Assembly: GCA_949430125.1 (NCBI GenBank)
Contig: CASQMQ010000022.1
Coordinates: 1-37,235 of the forward strand
Direction: 5' to 3'
Length of the DNA stretch: 37,235 nt
From: an uncultured Pseudomonadales bacterium
GTDB taxonomy: Bacteria > Pseudomonadota > Gammaproteobacteria > Pseudomonadales > Pseudohongiellaceae
Shown: positions 1-10,257 of the stretch, piece by piece
Layout of the letters: each line of letters starts with the position of its first letter
Position numbering within the stretch: position 1 is the first letter of the stretch
The notes under the pieces: generated by a model
The model's database searches: none
What the model saw: only the letters and a program-made list of their open reading frames with translations
Told to the model about the DNA's origin: nothing
Translations under genes and position numbers: made by a program

Positions 1-221
1 CTGTGAGCCGCTTTCTAGAAAAAGCGGGGGTTGCTATTCATTATGTATGCATTTGGGCTAAAAAATGGTGCGTTCAAGCATATCGAAATAAGCAGATTAC
101 GTGCACTTTCATTGAGTTGATTCGAAGCGATACCGGCTGGCGTCAACATTTTTTAATGTTATGAGTGTTGTTCTGTTGAGGGACTGGGAATGTATCTGTT
201 CTAAAAATTAGGAAATGAATC

Positions 222-253
222 TAAAAAAAAGGCGCAACAAAAGTTGCGCCTTG
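222..253 (-). terminator. Rho-independent terminator for the 281..823 minus-strand gene
   Basis: Perfect stem GGCGCAAC-aaaa-GTTGCGCC (231-250); on the minus strand it is followed by a run of T (aaaaaaaa on plus strand at 223-230). Confidence 0.85.
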
Positions 254-280
254 ATTCTTATGGATTGAAGTTAGTTAGAA

Positions 281-823
281 TTATTCTGCAACTCGCTTCA
301 TTGTAGTGTAGCGAACCGAAGTGACTTTGCCGCCGCCCCAGTTTTCAGTACGAGTTTCGTATGTATCCTCATCGATCATGCGCATGAAGCTGTGGTGAGC
401 ATGTGGGCTCGACTCGACGTCCATATTTGTACCCTTGGTGAACTGGAAGTCGATGACACCCTCTTCGCCGGAATCTCTGAAAGTCATTGATGGCTGATTG
501 CCAATAGCGCAGTAGTGAGTATGAATAAGCTCTTCTTTGCCATTTTGATGGTACATACTGACCATCTCAGCAGGAGTGCCGGCAGCAAACGTCTGCATCA
601 CTGAAGAATTACCGATGTTCTTAAACGAGACTGAAGTTGCGGCAACAGCGGCGTCATCCCTAGCTTGGCCAACTGGAACAACCTGAGCTTCGCCAGCCCA
701 TTTGCCCTCGAGTTTTAGCATAGTCTGAAAAGCTTCGTCAGGTGAGAAGCCGTCGCCTGCTAAGGCAGTAGAACTAAGCAATAAAGCGGCTGTGGAGAGT
801 GCAGCAAAGTGTAGTTTTCTCAT
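281..823 (-). CDS. Secreted DUF1579-like hypothetical protein
   Basis: 180 aa ORF with a clear signal peptide (MRKLHFAALSTAALLLSSTALA); lipocalin-like 'LEGKWAGEAQV...' start; terminator directly downstream. Confidence 0.75.
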   Translation of the reverse strand: MRKLHFAALSTAALLLSSTALAGDGFSPDEAFQTMLKLEGKWAGEAQVVPVGQARDDAAVAATSVSFKNIGNSSVMQTFAAGTPAEMVSMYHQNGKEELIHTHYCAIGNQPSMTFRDSGEEGVIDFQFTKGTNMDVESSPHAHHSFMRMIDEDTYETRTENWGGGKVTSVRYTTMKRVAE

Positions 824-952
824 GGATTCAGTCCTTGATGTATTTTTGATGTTGCAACAGACTATTCCTGCCCCCAGTGGTTGTCAACTCAGGAGTGGCA
901 ACATAGATGTAGGATGCGTTGTAACGGAAATCTCCCGATAGTTGAGGATTCC

Positions 953-2328
953 CTAGAGCGTTTGTTCGGTTTCCACAGGCAGCTCGCCTTCGCTAGTGTC
1001 TAGTTTGTGGATAAACTCTCTACGCACTAAAAGAAAGCTCACAATCGCCTGCGCTGTGACGGACAATATCGAAACATACCAGACCATATTGATACTGAAG
1101 TCTGGCTGATAGCGAAGATAGACGGCGATTGGAACGAAGATAAGTACGCGCACACCTGAGCTGAGCAGCGCTGGACGCGTATTGCCCAATCCCTGAAAGA
1201 CCCCAGAGCAGGTAAAGACTATGCCCTGCGCGACGAAGTTGAGAGAGATCAGTTGCAGGAAGACGGCTCCCACTTCAATCACTTCGGCATCTTCGGTGAA
1301 AAACATCACGAGTACTTCGGGTCGCCACTGCATGATAACTGTCGTGACAAACATGACTACACTGCTAAGAATGATGCCACTGTTGAAGGTCTCTCTTACT
1401 CTGTCGGTTTTACCCGCTCCGAAATTCTGGCCGATGATGGGTCCCACGGCGAACGCTATGGCCATAGTCGGCATGAATATGGACTGCATAATGCGCCCAC
1501 CGATACTAAATCCCGCCTGCGCTGGTGCGCCGAAGTCTTGAATCAGCCAATAAACCGCAGAGAAATAGACGAATAACAAAAGCATTTCGCCGCCCGCCGG
1601 AAGGCCGATGTCCATCATCTTCCTCCAGATATCGAATCGAGGACGCCACAGCGCTGGACTGAACGACACATACTTCTCTAACTTGAAGAAATACAGGGTG
1701 AGCAGGCCCACGCCGACTGTAATAGAAATAGTGCTAGCCAGACCTGCGCCAAGAACACCTAGCGCGGGCCCAGGGCCCCAGCCAGCGATCAGTATGGGGG
1801 CAAGAATCGTGTTCAGTACCACCGTCAAAACCTGCACGATCATTGCTGGCTTAACGATGCCGGTCGCTCTAAGCGAGGAAGCCATCGCCATCATCGCGAA
1901 CTGCAACGCCATGCCAGGTAGGAACCAGTACAGGAATGTCAGGCCTTCACGCAGTGCCGCATCGTCTGCGGTAATGCTGCCAGATAAGACTCAGCTAGTA
2001 AATAGCCGCCCAGAAGAGTAATCACGGCGCAGACGGCAGATAAAACTAAGGATTGATTGAAAACTAGATTCGCATGTTCCTGATCTTTACGGCCTACCGC
2101 CTGAGAGATTAGCGCAACCGCGCTGACCCCTAAAACCTGCGTCAATGCCATGATCATGAATAATAGTGTGCCTGCTGTGCCAACTCCGGCAACTGAGTCC
2201 TCTCCCAGCGCTGCGACGAAGTAGAGGTCTACTAGTAAATACAGAGTCTGAAAGATCATCCCCGCAGCTACCGGGATAGCCATAGCTAGAATTGCTTTGG
2301 TTGGGGAGCCGATGGTGAGATCTTTCAT
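953..2328 (-). pseudogene. MATE family efflux transporter, interrupted by a single frameshift
   Basis: ORF 1939..2328 (MKDLTIGSPTKAILAMAIPVAAGMIFQTLYLLVDLYFVAALG...) is the MATE N-terminus; ORF 953..1912 is the rest. The second frame reads upstream of its ATG as TADDAALREGLTFLYWFLPGMALQF..., joining the first frame near 1973. One added base gives a ~458 aa protein. Confidence 0.85.
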
Positions 2329-2636
2329 AGGGCATGATCCTTAGAGGGTGTAGTCGGGGACAAATGGCACCCTTGAATCTGCGCTCGTGAACAGGCTTTT
2401 CGGGGCGACTCTTGAACCACTAGGCTGGTCATTTCTGAAGCGGCGCTAAGAGTAGCACCAAACCGCGGGTACGCGTGCGCTTCGGGTTGAAATAGAGGCA
2501 CAAAAGCACAAATATTTTTGTTGACAGTTTTTAGCATTTCAACCGGTAGCAGAAATTCTATGATTCGCTATACTGACCACCGCGCCCCGGCCCAGGCCGA
2601 GATTCGCACTCTACAAAGAATTAGAAGGAAGCATTC

Positions 2637-3605
2637 ATGTCATCCAAGCTGTCATCTATTGTGTTATCGAAAACCCGCATCTTGCTCGCAATCTTTCTAC
2701 TGATTATTGCATCGGGCTCGTTCGCTCAATCCGTCACTATCGGCGTCTCAATACCTTCGGCGACTCATGGCTGGGCCGGAGGGCTGAATTTCCATGCAGA
2801 GCAATCCAAGGCACGTCTGGAAGCTGAAAACCCCGACTTGAATATTGTCCTCGTAACGGCAAACAGCGCTTCCGAGCAGGCAAACGATTTGGAGGACTTG
2901 GTAGCGATCCATAGTATCGATGCCCTGGTAATTCTACCTTTCGAATCGGCGCCTCTCACGGGCCCGGTCCGCAATGTTAAGCGTCGCGGTGTCTTTGTGA
3001 CTGTAGTCGATAGAGGGTTGAGCGAAGAGGGTATAGCCGACGTCTATGTGGCGGGCAACAATGCAGAAATGGGTCGCGTGTCTGCCGAGTATATTAAGGA
3101 AGCATTAGACAATACTGGCGACATCGTGGTGCTGCGTGGCATTCCTACTGTAATCGATACTCAGCGCTTCGACGGATTCATGACGGAGTTAGAAGGCAGC
3201 AACATCAATGTACTGGACCACAAATTCGCAAACTGGAACAGAGACGATGGTTTCAGTGTAATGCAGGACTTTCTTGCGCGCTTCCCGAAAATCGATGCGG
3301 TCTGGGCGCAGGATGACGATATCGCTATTGGTGTTATTCAGGCGGTTCGGCAGGCAAGACGTCAAGGCGATCTCTTTATCGTCGGCGGTGGCGGCATGAA
3401 AGATATGGTGAAGCGTGTTATGGATGGTGATGAACTAACTCCAGTCGATGTGCTGTATCCGCCAGCCATGATTGAGACTGCAATGGAGCTAACAGTATTA
3501 AAATTCACCTCACAGATTCCAGTCAGCGGGGAATATATTCTTGGCTCTCCTCTTATCACTCAAGAGAATGCTGCCGATTACTACTTTCCTGATTCGCCGT
3601 TCTAA
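2637..3605 (+). CDS. Periplasmic sugar-type substrate-binding protein (Peripla_BP_4-like)
   Basis: 322 aa; signal peptide ending ...SGSFAQ; SVTIGVSIPSATHGWAGGLNFHAEQSKARLE... matches the ribose-binding protein style; AVWAQDDDIAIGVIQAV. Confidence 0.85.
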   Translation: MSSKLSSIVLSKTRILLAIFLLIIASGSFAQSVTIGVSIPSATHGWAGGLNFHAEQSKARLEAENPDLNIVLVTANSASEQANDLEDLVAIHSIDALVILPFESAPLTGPVRNVKRRGVFVTVVDRGLSEEGIADVYVAGNNAEMGRVSAEYIKEALDNTGDIVVLRGIPTVIDTQRFDGFMTELEGSNINVLDHKFANWNRDDGFSVMQDFLARFPKIDAVWAQDDDIAIGVIQAVRQARRQGDLFIVGGGGMKDMVKRVMDGDELTPVDVLYPPAMIETAMELTVLKFTSQIPVSGEYILGSPLITQENAADYYFPDSPF

Positions 3606-3665
3606 AGATAGACGGCCTATAAATTTAATATTGCAATATTAGCGAAGAGATAGCGAAAGCAACCT

Positions 3666-4721
3666 ATGAAAACGATAAAAGGCCCAGCCGTTTTTCTGGC
3701 GCAATTTGCAGATGATGAATCACCTTTCAACTCACTCGATGCAATTGGCTCCTGGGTAGCAGAGTGTGGATTCAAGGGTGTTCAGATTCCTAGCTGGGAC
3801 GAACGTCTATTCGACTTAGCGACAGCAGCGCAGAGTGCAGATTACTGTGACGAGGTGAAGGGCACTCTCGCCGCGCACAACGTTGAGATCACAGAGCTTT
3901 CTACCCACCTTCAAGGACAGCTGGTAGCAGTGCATCCAGCCTACGATGAAATGTTCGACGGCTTTGCTGCCGAGCATGTCAGAGGCAATCCGAAAGCCCG
4001 ACAGCAATGGGCGGCTGAGCAGATGCTATTAGCGGCAAAGGCTTCCAAGAATCTCGGGCTTACCGATCATGCTACATTTTCTGGCGCGCTCGCTTGGCCT
4101 TACTTCTATCCCTGGCCACAGCGGCCCGCTGGCTTGGTCGAGGCTGCATTCGATGAGCTTGCCAAACGCTGGCTCCCCATACTGAATGCTTTCGACGATG
4201 CCGGCGTAAACCTATGTTACGAGATTCACCCCGGTGAAGATCTGCATGATGGAATCACTTTCGAGATGTTTCTCGAGAGAGTGAATAATCATTCGCGCTG
4301 CAATATTCTCTATGATCCAAGCCACATGGTTTTGCAGCAGCTGGACTATCTTGGGTTCATGGATGCTTATCAGGATCGGATAAAGATGGTACATATTAAG
4401 GATGCAGAATTCAATTCTACTGCCAAACAAGGAGTCTATGGTGGATATCAGAGTTGGGTAGATCGCGCAGGAAGATTTCGCTCGCTCGGCGATGGACAGG
4501 TAGATTTCAAGGCCATGTTCTCGAAACTAGCTGCTATGGACTTCGAAGGCTGGGCTGTATTGGAATGGGAGTGCTGCCTTAAGCATCCCGAAGACGGAGC
4601 CAGAGAGGGCGCTGCATTTATTCGTGATCACATCATCCACGTTACCGACAAGGCCTTTGATGACTTCGCAGATGGCGGCAGCGATGATGCGGCTAATAAA
4701 AGAATTCTAGGAATCGACTAG
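3666..4721 (+). CDS. Sugar phosphate isomerase/epimerase (xylose isomerase-like TIM barrel)
   Basis: 351 aa; NLCYEIHPGEDLHDG, LYDPSHM, MVHIKDAEF, GWAVLEWECCLK motifs of the AP_endonuc_2 family. Confidence 0.88.
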   Translation: MKTIKGPAVFLAQFADDESPFNSLDAIGSWVAECGFKGVQIPSWDERLFDLATAAQSADYCDEVKGTLAAHNVEITELSTHLQGQLVAVHPAYDEMFDGFAAEHVRGNPKARQQWAAEQMLLAAKASKNLGLTDHATFSGALAWPYFYPWPQRPAGLVEAAFDELAKRWLPILNAFDDAGVNLCYEIHPGEDLHDGITFEMFLERVNNHSRCNILYDPSHMVLQQLDYLGFMDAYQDRIKMVHIKDAEFNSTAKQGVYGGYQSWVDRAGRFRSLGDGQVDFKAMFSKLAAMDFEGWAVLEWECCLKHPEDGAREGAAFIRDHIIHVTDKAFDDFADGGSDDAANKRILGID

Positions 4722-4741
4722 CCCTTGATACGGATTACACC

Positions 4742-5908
4742 ATGACGGACAATACTTTAGTTCAGCCTAAGCTTAGACTCGGTATGGTAGGTGGCGGACA
4801 GGGCGCATTCATTGGCGAGGTGCATCGTATAGCCGCGAGACTGGATGATAGATACGAATTGCTAGCAGGTGCACTCAGCAGCGACTCAACAAGAGCGGCT
4901 GCATCGGCGGTTGAATTAGGCATAAACGCCGATCGAAGTTACGAAAGTTTCGAACACATGGCGGTGGCCGAGTCCGATCGAGAAGACGGTATAGAAGTCG
5001 CCACCATCGTCACCCCTAATCATCTGCATTACTCTGCCGCGAGCGCAATGCTGCGTGCTGGAATTCATGTCATCTGCGATAAGCCTCTTACGGCGACCCT
5101 CGCTCAAGCCGAAGAGCTTGCGGAGTTGGCAAATGCTAGCGGACTCTTGTTCGCGGTCACTTATAACTATAGCGCCTATCCTATGGTTCGATTGGCAAGG
5201 CAGCTAGTAGCACAAGGCAGGCTTGGCGAACTTCGTGTCGTGCAGGTTGAGTATCCGCAAGATTGGCTGGCTACTAATATCGAAGATGATGATCAGAAAC
5301 AGGCAGCCTGGCGAACCGATCCTGAAAAAGCTGGCGCGGGCGGCTGCATAGGAGATATTGGAACTCATGCGTTTCATCTCGTGGAATTCGTTAGCGGCTT
5401 GAAGACGACTGAACTACTTGCCGATCTGAACTCATTCGTAGGCAAGCGTAAGTTGGATGATAACGCCAATATTCTCCTGCGTTTCAACAATGGCGCCAAA
5501 GGCAGCCTCTGGTCTAGCCAAATTGCCACCGGCAACGAGAACGCGTTACGTATTCGACTCTATGGTGACAAGGCCGGCATCGAATGGTCGCAGGAGAATC
5601 CGAATTACCTGAACGTCACGACTCTCGGTGGAAGTAAGGAAATACTATCTAGAGCTAACGCTAGTATTCCCGGGACGACTGGGTATTCGACGCGTCTGCC
5701 TGCCGGGCACCCAGAGGGTTTTCTAGAAGCCTTCGCCACACTCTATCGAGATATCGCCGAGCAATTGAATGCGCGCAAAAGCAATCGTGAGTGTGACCCC
5801 CACGCAATGCTAGTCCCCGGCATAGCCGATGGCTTGCGCGGTATGGAGTTTATCGAGAAAGCAGTTGACTCGAATGTTGGAGGCAATACCTGGCAGAAGC
5901 TGAGTTAG
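4742..5908 (+). CDS. Gfo/Idh/MocA family oxidoreductase
   Basis: 388 aa; N-terminal Rossmann GMVGGGQGAFIG; VTPNHLHYSAASAMLRAGIHVICDKPLT; GGGCIGDIGTHAFHL-like motif. Confidence 0.92.
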   Translation: MTDNTLVQPKLRLGMVGGGQGAFIGEVHRIAARLDDRYELLAGALSSDSTRAAASAVELGINADRSYESFEHMAVAESDREDGIEVATIVTPNHLHYSAASAMLRAGIHVICDKPLTATLAQAEELAELANASGLLFAVTYNYSAYPMVRLARQLVAQGRLGELRVVQVEYPQDWLATNIEDDDQKQAAWRTDPEKAGAGGCIGDIGTHAFHLVEFVSGLKTTELLADLNSFVGKRKLDDNANILLRFNNGAKGSLWSSQIATGNENALRIRLYGDKAGIEWSQENPNYLNVTTLGGSKEILSRANASIPGTTGYSTRLPAGHPEGFLEAFATLYRDIAEQLNARKSNRECDPHAMLVPGIADGLRGMEFIEKAVDSNVGGNTWQKLS

Positions 5909-6265
5909 GGCTGCAGCGAATGCTCTGCACCCACTAGCTAACAAGAATCGTTAATAACAGAAACCTCCTCTCCAGTATTGGCAATAACGATAGATGGACT
6001 AATGGTTACGATCAATTAGTCTGAGGTGCTGGGAGCAACAGGTTAGATACTTTACTACGCGCCATTTCCCTTCCAGACACCTGTAGGGAAACTGGATGTA
6101 GGGCCCCTAAATACTCTATCAGGGAAACCCGAAGTGGGAACATCCCTCTATGTTGCAGCGCAACCTTATAATGCAGAAGGACTCGTAATTGGTCACTTTT
6201 TCGGCGATCGTTAGGGTAGAATGGCGACCCAGCAGCCACCAATATTTCATCTAAGTAATTATTCC

Positions 6266-8176
6266 ATGCCTCTAGTTCGCCTCGATAAAGTTGCTCTCAA
6301 TTTTGGTACTCATATCCTTCTCGATGAAGTCAACTTCACTCTGAAGAAGGGTAGTAAAATTGGATTGCTAGGCCGTAATGGTGCTGGCAAAACCACCTTC
6401 ATGAAAGTCATCGCAGGTTCGATGCAGCCCGACAGCGGCGAGCGCTGGCTTAGGCCTGGAGTAGAGGTGGCGTGGCTAGAGCAGTCATTACCCGAAGCCG
6501 ACGAGCAATCTGTCTATGACATGGTAGCAGGCGGCCTCTCTGAAGTGGGTGAGCTCCTAAAGCAGTACCATCACATGATTGCCGACTACGAGAATGCCGA
6601 CATGGCAAAACTCGAGCGCGTGCAGGGTGCGTTGGAAGCGAAGCAGGGTTGGAGCCTGGGACAAAAAGTAGATACAGTAATTACACAACTTCGATTGCCG
6701 GCAGACAAACTCATGTCGGAATTATCCGGTGGTTGGCGCAAGCGCGTGGCCTTGGCGCGCGCACTGGTAAGAGAGCCAGAATTTTTGCTTCTCGATGAGC
6801 CGACCAATCACCTCGACGTGCCGGCGATAGAATGGCTAGAGAAGCAACTGCAGGAATATAACGGCGCAGTCTTGCTCGTTACTCATGACAGAACCTTTCT
6901 GCAGAATGTAGTTAACAAGATCGTAGAGATCGATAGAGGACACCTATACGAATTCGAAGGAACGTTTCAGAAATTCCTAGACTTTCGCGAACAGCAGCTC
7001 GCCAGCGAAGAGAGAGCGAATAAATTATTCGATAAGAAACTGGCTGAAGAAGAAGTCTGGATCCGACAAGGAATCAAGGCGAGACGCACGCGTAACGAGG
7101 GTAGGGTTCGTGCATTAGAGGCTTTGCGACTGGAGAGGGGCGCGCGCAGAGAACTTGAGGGAAGTGCGAATTTTAAGCTGAACACCACTGAGAGTTCGGG
7201 AAAGATTGTGGCGGTGCTGGAAGACATCAGCCACAGTTTTGATGAGCGAGTTGTTATCAAGGATTTTTCTACTACAGTCATGCGTGGCGACCGCATAGGT
7301 ATCGTCGGTGCGAACGGCGCGGGCAAGTCGACGCTGCTGAAGATCTTACTGGGCAAACTGACTGCTCAGGAAGGCACCGTAAAACTGGGATCAAAATTAG
7401 AGGTTGCCTACTTCGATCAGTTACGCGAACACCTCGACATGGAAAAAAATCTGATCGATAACGTAAGCGGCGGTTCGGACTACATCGAGATCAATGGCCA
7501 GAATAAGCATGTGATCAGCTATCTCGGCGACTTCCTCTTCGCGCCAGATAGAATTCGCACACCGGCCAAAGCGCTCTCCGGTGGTGAGCAGAACCGGGCG
7601 ATACTCGCGAAGGTGTTTAGCCGACCAGCAAACATTCTGGTGTTAGACGAACCGACCAACGATCTAGATATCGAGACCCTGGAGTTGCTAGAAGACATAC
7701 TATTGAAGTTTGATGGAACCGTACTACTGGTTAGTCACGACAGGCAGTTCATGGACAATGTGGTTACTAGCCTTATGGTGTTTGAAGGTGATGGTAAGAT
7801 CGGTGAATATGTCGGTGGCTACAGTGACTGGGCGCGCAAAGGCGGCAAGTTATTTAGCTTCGAGGACAGTGAAAAATCCAGCGGTGGTTCATCGGCCACG
7901 CAGTCGACAGACAAGCCTGAGCCGAAAAAAGCTCCGAGCAAGAAACTCTCCTACAAGGACCAGCGCGAACTCGAGGCGTTGCCTGCAAAGATAGAAGCGC
8001 TTGAAATAAGTCAGTCTGAGTTAGAGCAGCGCATGTCTAAACCTGAGTTTTACGACAATCAGGACGACGGTGGAAAGTCTGTAGAGGAAACGCTGAAGCA
8101 AGTGGCGGAAGTGCAGAGCCAACTTGAGAAATCCTATGAGCTCTGGGAAGAGTTGGAGAAATTGCGAAATTCCTAA
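6266..8176 (+). CDS. uup: ABC-F family ATPase, Uup-like
   Basis: Two ABC cassettes (GRNGAGKTT / GANGAGKST; two LSGG and two LLDEPTNHLD/VLDEPTNDLD motifs) plus a C-terminal coiled coil typical of Uup. ATG at 6266 (MPLVRLDKVALNFG) preferred over the ORF start at 6221. Confidence 0.9.
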   Translation: MPLVRLDKVALNFGTHILLDEVNFTLKKGSKIGLLGRNGAGKTTFMKVIAGSMQPDSGERWLRPGVEVAWLEQSLPEADEQSVYDMVAGGLSEVGELLKQYHHMIADYENADMAKLERVQGALEAKQGWSLGQKVDTVITQLRLPADKLMSELSGGWRKRVALARALVREPEFLLLDEPTNHLDVPAIEWLEKQLQEYNGAVLLVTHDRTFLQNVVNKIVEIDRGHLYEFEGTFQKFLDFREQQLASEERANKLFDKKLAEEEVWIRQGIKARRTRNEGRVRALEALRLERGARRELEGSANFKLNTTESSGKIVAVLEDISHSFDERVVIKDFSTTVMRGDRIGIVGANGAGKSTLLKILLGKLTAQEGTVKLGSKLEVAYFDQLREHLDMEKNLIDNVSGGSDYIEINGQNKHVISYLGDFLFAPDRIRTPAKALSGGEQNRAILAKVFSRPANILVLDEPTNDLDIETLELLEDILLKFDGTVLLVSHDRQFMDNVVTSLMVFEGDGKIGEYVGGYSDWARKGGKLFSFEDSEKSSGGSSATQSTDKPEPKKAPSKKLSYKDQRELEALPAKIEALEISQSELEQRMSKPEFYDNQDDGGKSVEETLKQVAEVQSQLEKSYELWEELEKLRNS

Positions 8177-8193
8177 GCAGCGCAGATTTGCTG

Positions 8194-9126
8194 TTAGAGT
8201 GGGAGTCGCACACCTTCAGCTGCAAGATTGAATCCCTGCGATCGAACAAACCTACTCTCTTCACTCTCAGCATTCAGTAGGGGATTGGTATGGTTAAAAT
8301 GTATGAACCAAACCTTAGCGCGTTCTTCACTTGATAATTCGCTCAGCGCGCTCATGCTTTCCGAAACGAAGGGATGCGGAATCTGAGACATGTCGCGACC
8401 GGGCAACTCCTCATCGTCATAGAAAGTCGCATCGATCAGTGCATAGTCCACAGATCTCACCAGCTCGGCGAGGTCTGTATCCCACAACGACCACTTATTG
8501 ATATCTGGAATGAATACAGCGGTCTTATTCGGTCCTGCTATCTCATAGCCCACCGTCTCGGAAAACTCGTCTCTATGGGGAACGAGAAACGGTGTAACGT
8601 TGATTCCGGTAAAGCTCTCTGCCTGCGCCTCCTGCAGCGCCCCGAGTCGAATATTCTCGAACTCGACTAACTGGCTCCATGGACCATTGTTCTTTAGAAA
8701 GCCAAGCATGCGCGGCATGGCGTAGACCGGCTGATTGGAAGCTGACATCGCCTCGTGTCCGAAGAACATCAAGCCGGCATAGTGTCCGATATGAGCATGA
8801 GTCAGAAAAACGCCGGCAAGTCGAAAGTGCTCATTGGGTGCTTCTAGGTCTAACGCATACAATTGCGAAGGAAGATTCGGTGTAGCCTCGAAGAGAAATT
8901 TCTGTCCCGAGTCTGGATTGATAACAGCAATCGATGTTGCTCCTCTACGTAAGCTAGGATCAATCCAGCCAGGCAGGCAATGTTCTTCATAGCAACCTAT
9001 CTGTGGGTAACCAGCATCCTGTGCAACACCGAGTATGTAGATGTAAGGCTCGTCGGTCTGCGCTATGGCAACACCGCCATATAATACTGAGATGAAGACA
9101 GTGATAATTTTGGCAAGAGGTTTCAT
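8194..9126 (-). CDS. Secreted MBL-fold metallo-hydrolase, PqqB-like
   Basis: 310 aa; signal peptide; ILGVAQDAGYPQIGCYEEHC..., LTHAHIGHYAGL metal-binding motif, VFIPDINKW, ALIDATFYDDEELPGRD. ATGA overlap with the upstream gene. Confidence 0.8.
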   Translation of the reverse strand: MKPLAKIITVFISVLYGGVAIAQTDEPYIYILGVAQDAGYPQIGCYEEHCLPGWIDPSLRRGATSIAVINPDSGQKFLFEATPNLPSQLYALDLEAPNEHFRLAGVFLTHAHIGHYAGLMFFGHEAMSASNQPVYAMPRMLGFLKNNGPWSQLVEFENIRLGALQEAQAESFTGINVTPFLVPHRDEFSETVGYEIAGPNKTAVFIPDINKWSLWDTDLAELVRSVDYALIDATFYDDEELPGRDMSQIPHPFVSESMSALSELSSEERAKVWFIHFNHTNPLLNAESEESRFVRSQGFNLAAEGVRLPL

Positions 9127-9569
9127 TGGGACTCGGCAGTTTCAGCTGCTTTTTCTGCTGGCTTGAAATAGCTCGTTCTCCACAGTGCAACGGCTAAAGC
9201 AAGAAAGGGGATGGCAACCATCAGGCCGGTTGTTACTCCGCCGCCTCGCGCATCGAGAAAGCTCCAAACAGCCATGCCTGCTGCAATCTGTGCAGTGTAC
9301 AGAGCGGCCCATGGGAACATCCATGTACGCATTTTCCAAAATCCCCAGAAGCCCGCGCCGTAAACGTACCAGTGCAGTAAGCCGCCGGCCTTGGCAGCCC
9401 ATCCTGTAAAGAGTAGACCGAACCACACCTCTTGATCCTCAGACAGAGGCTTTAAGAGAACATCCCAGGGTAAATAAATGAACGTCATATACGCACAGAA
9501 CAGCATCAGTGCATTCATCCAGTGGGGGCGAGTCTTGAGGTTGGCTAGTAAGGAGTTCAAGAGTTGCAT
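9123..9569 (-). CDS. Hypothetical membrane protein
   Basis: Multiple hydrophobic helices; start set at MQLLNSLL (9569); 4-nt ATGA overlap with the MBL gene implies translational coupling. Confidence 0.75.
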   Translation of the reverse strand: MQLLNSLLANLKTRPHWMNALMLFCAYMTFIYLPWDVLLKPLSEDQEVWFGLLFTGWAAKAGGLLHWYVYGAGFWGFWKMRTWMFPWAALYTAQIAAGMAVWSFLDARGGGVTTGLMVAIPFLALAVALWRTSYFKPAEKAAETAESQ

Positions 9570-9570
9570 G

Positions 9571-10044
9571 TTAGTCACCAATCAATGTGATTGTGTCGCC
9601 GACTTTCAAATCGCCGTCTTCTAGAATAATCGCTCGCAGGCCGGCCTTCTCCTTCATCTCTGGTAGAACCGAACGATGGACGGTGGCGGCAAGAAAGACG
9701 CAGGGATCGCAGTCTTCAATGCCCTGACATAACGCGCTGCCTAGTTTAAATTGTCTACCAATCAGTTCGCGGAGATCGATGCCGCTGGTTAATACATTGC
9801 GTCGAAAATCCGCGTAGTCTATCTCGGCATTGTTGCGCTCTAGAAAGCCAGCGAGCTCTTCCTTGGAGATCACGCTGATGTGATTCGATGGCACTTGATC
9901 TCCCACGGCTAGAAATTCCAAGGCACGCTCGTGATAGCGATCGCCGACTATGCCTTTTCCGGCCTCGAGTTTCGCAGCCTCTATTTCGTGCGGCTGTTCG
10001 CGCCGCGTTTTTGTTATGAAGATGTTTTCTACTGTAGGGTTCAT
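9571..10044 (-). CDS. MOSC domain-containing protein
   Basis: 157 aa; GIVGDRYHE, DFRRNVLTSGIDLRELIGRQFKLG, and terminal GL(R)AIILEDGDLKVGDTITL are MOSC hallmarks. Confidence 0.88.
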   Translation of the reverse strand: MNPTVENIFITKTRREQPHEIEAAKLEAGKGIVGDRYHERALEFLAVGDQVPSNHISVISKEELAGFLERNNAEIDYADFRRNVLTSGIDLRELIGRQFKLGSALCQGIEDCDPCVFLAATVHRSVLPEMKEKAGLRAIILEDGDLKVGDTITLIGD

Positions 10045-10257
10045 GTTAATTAATTCTCTGTAGCGTAATTTAAAAAACTAGTTATTAGTCTCCATGCCCA
10101 GATCACCTAGCAATGTAGTTGCTATGATTACGCTCTTATGCTCGCAAAATAAACAATCACAACGATTGAGTACTTTTGGATCCTTTCTACTTTTGCGCCG
10201 AATTCGACCGATCCACAATGACATTTGCCTTTAAGTTTTTACACTATTTTTAGCTGA

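Noticed and set aside
1221-2021. Plus-strand ORFs across the MATE gene
   Set aside because: Antisense shadow ORFs of the MATE coding sequence; composition looks non-biological.
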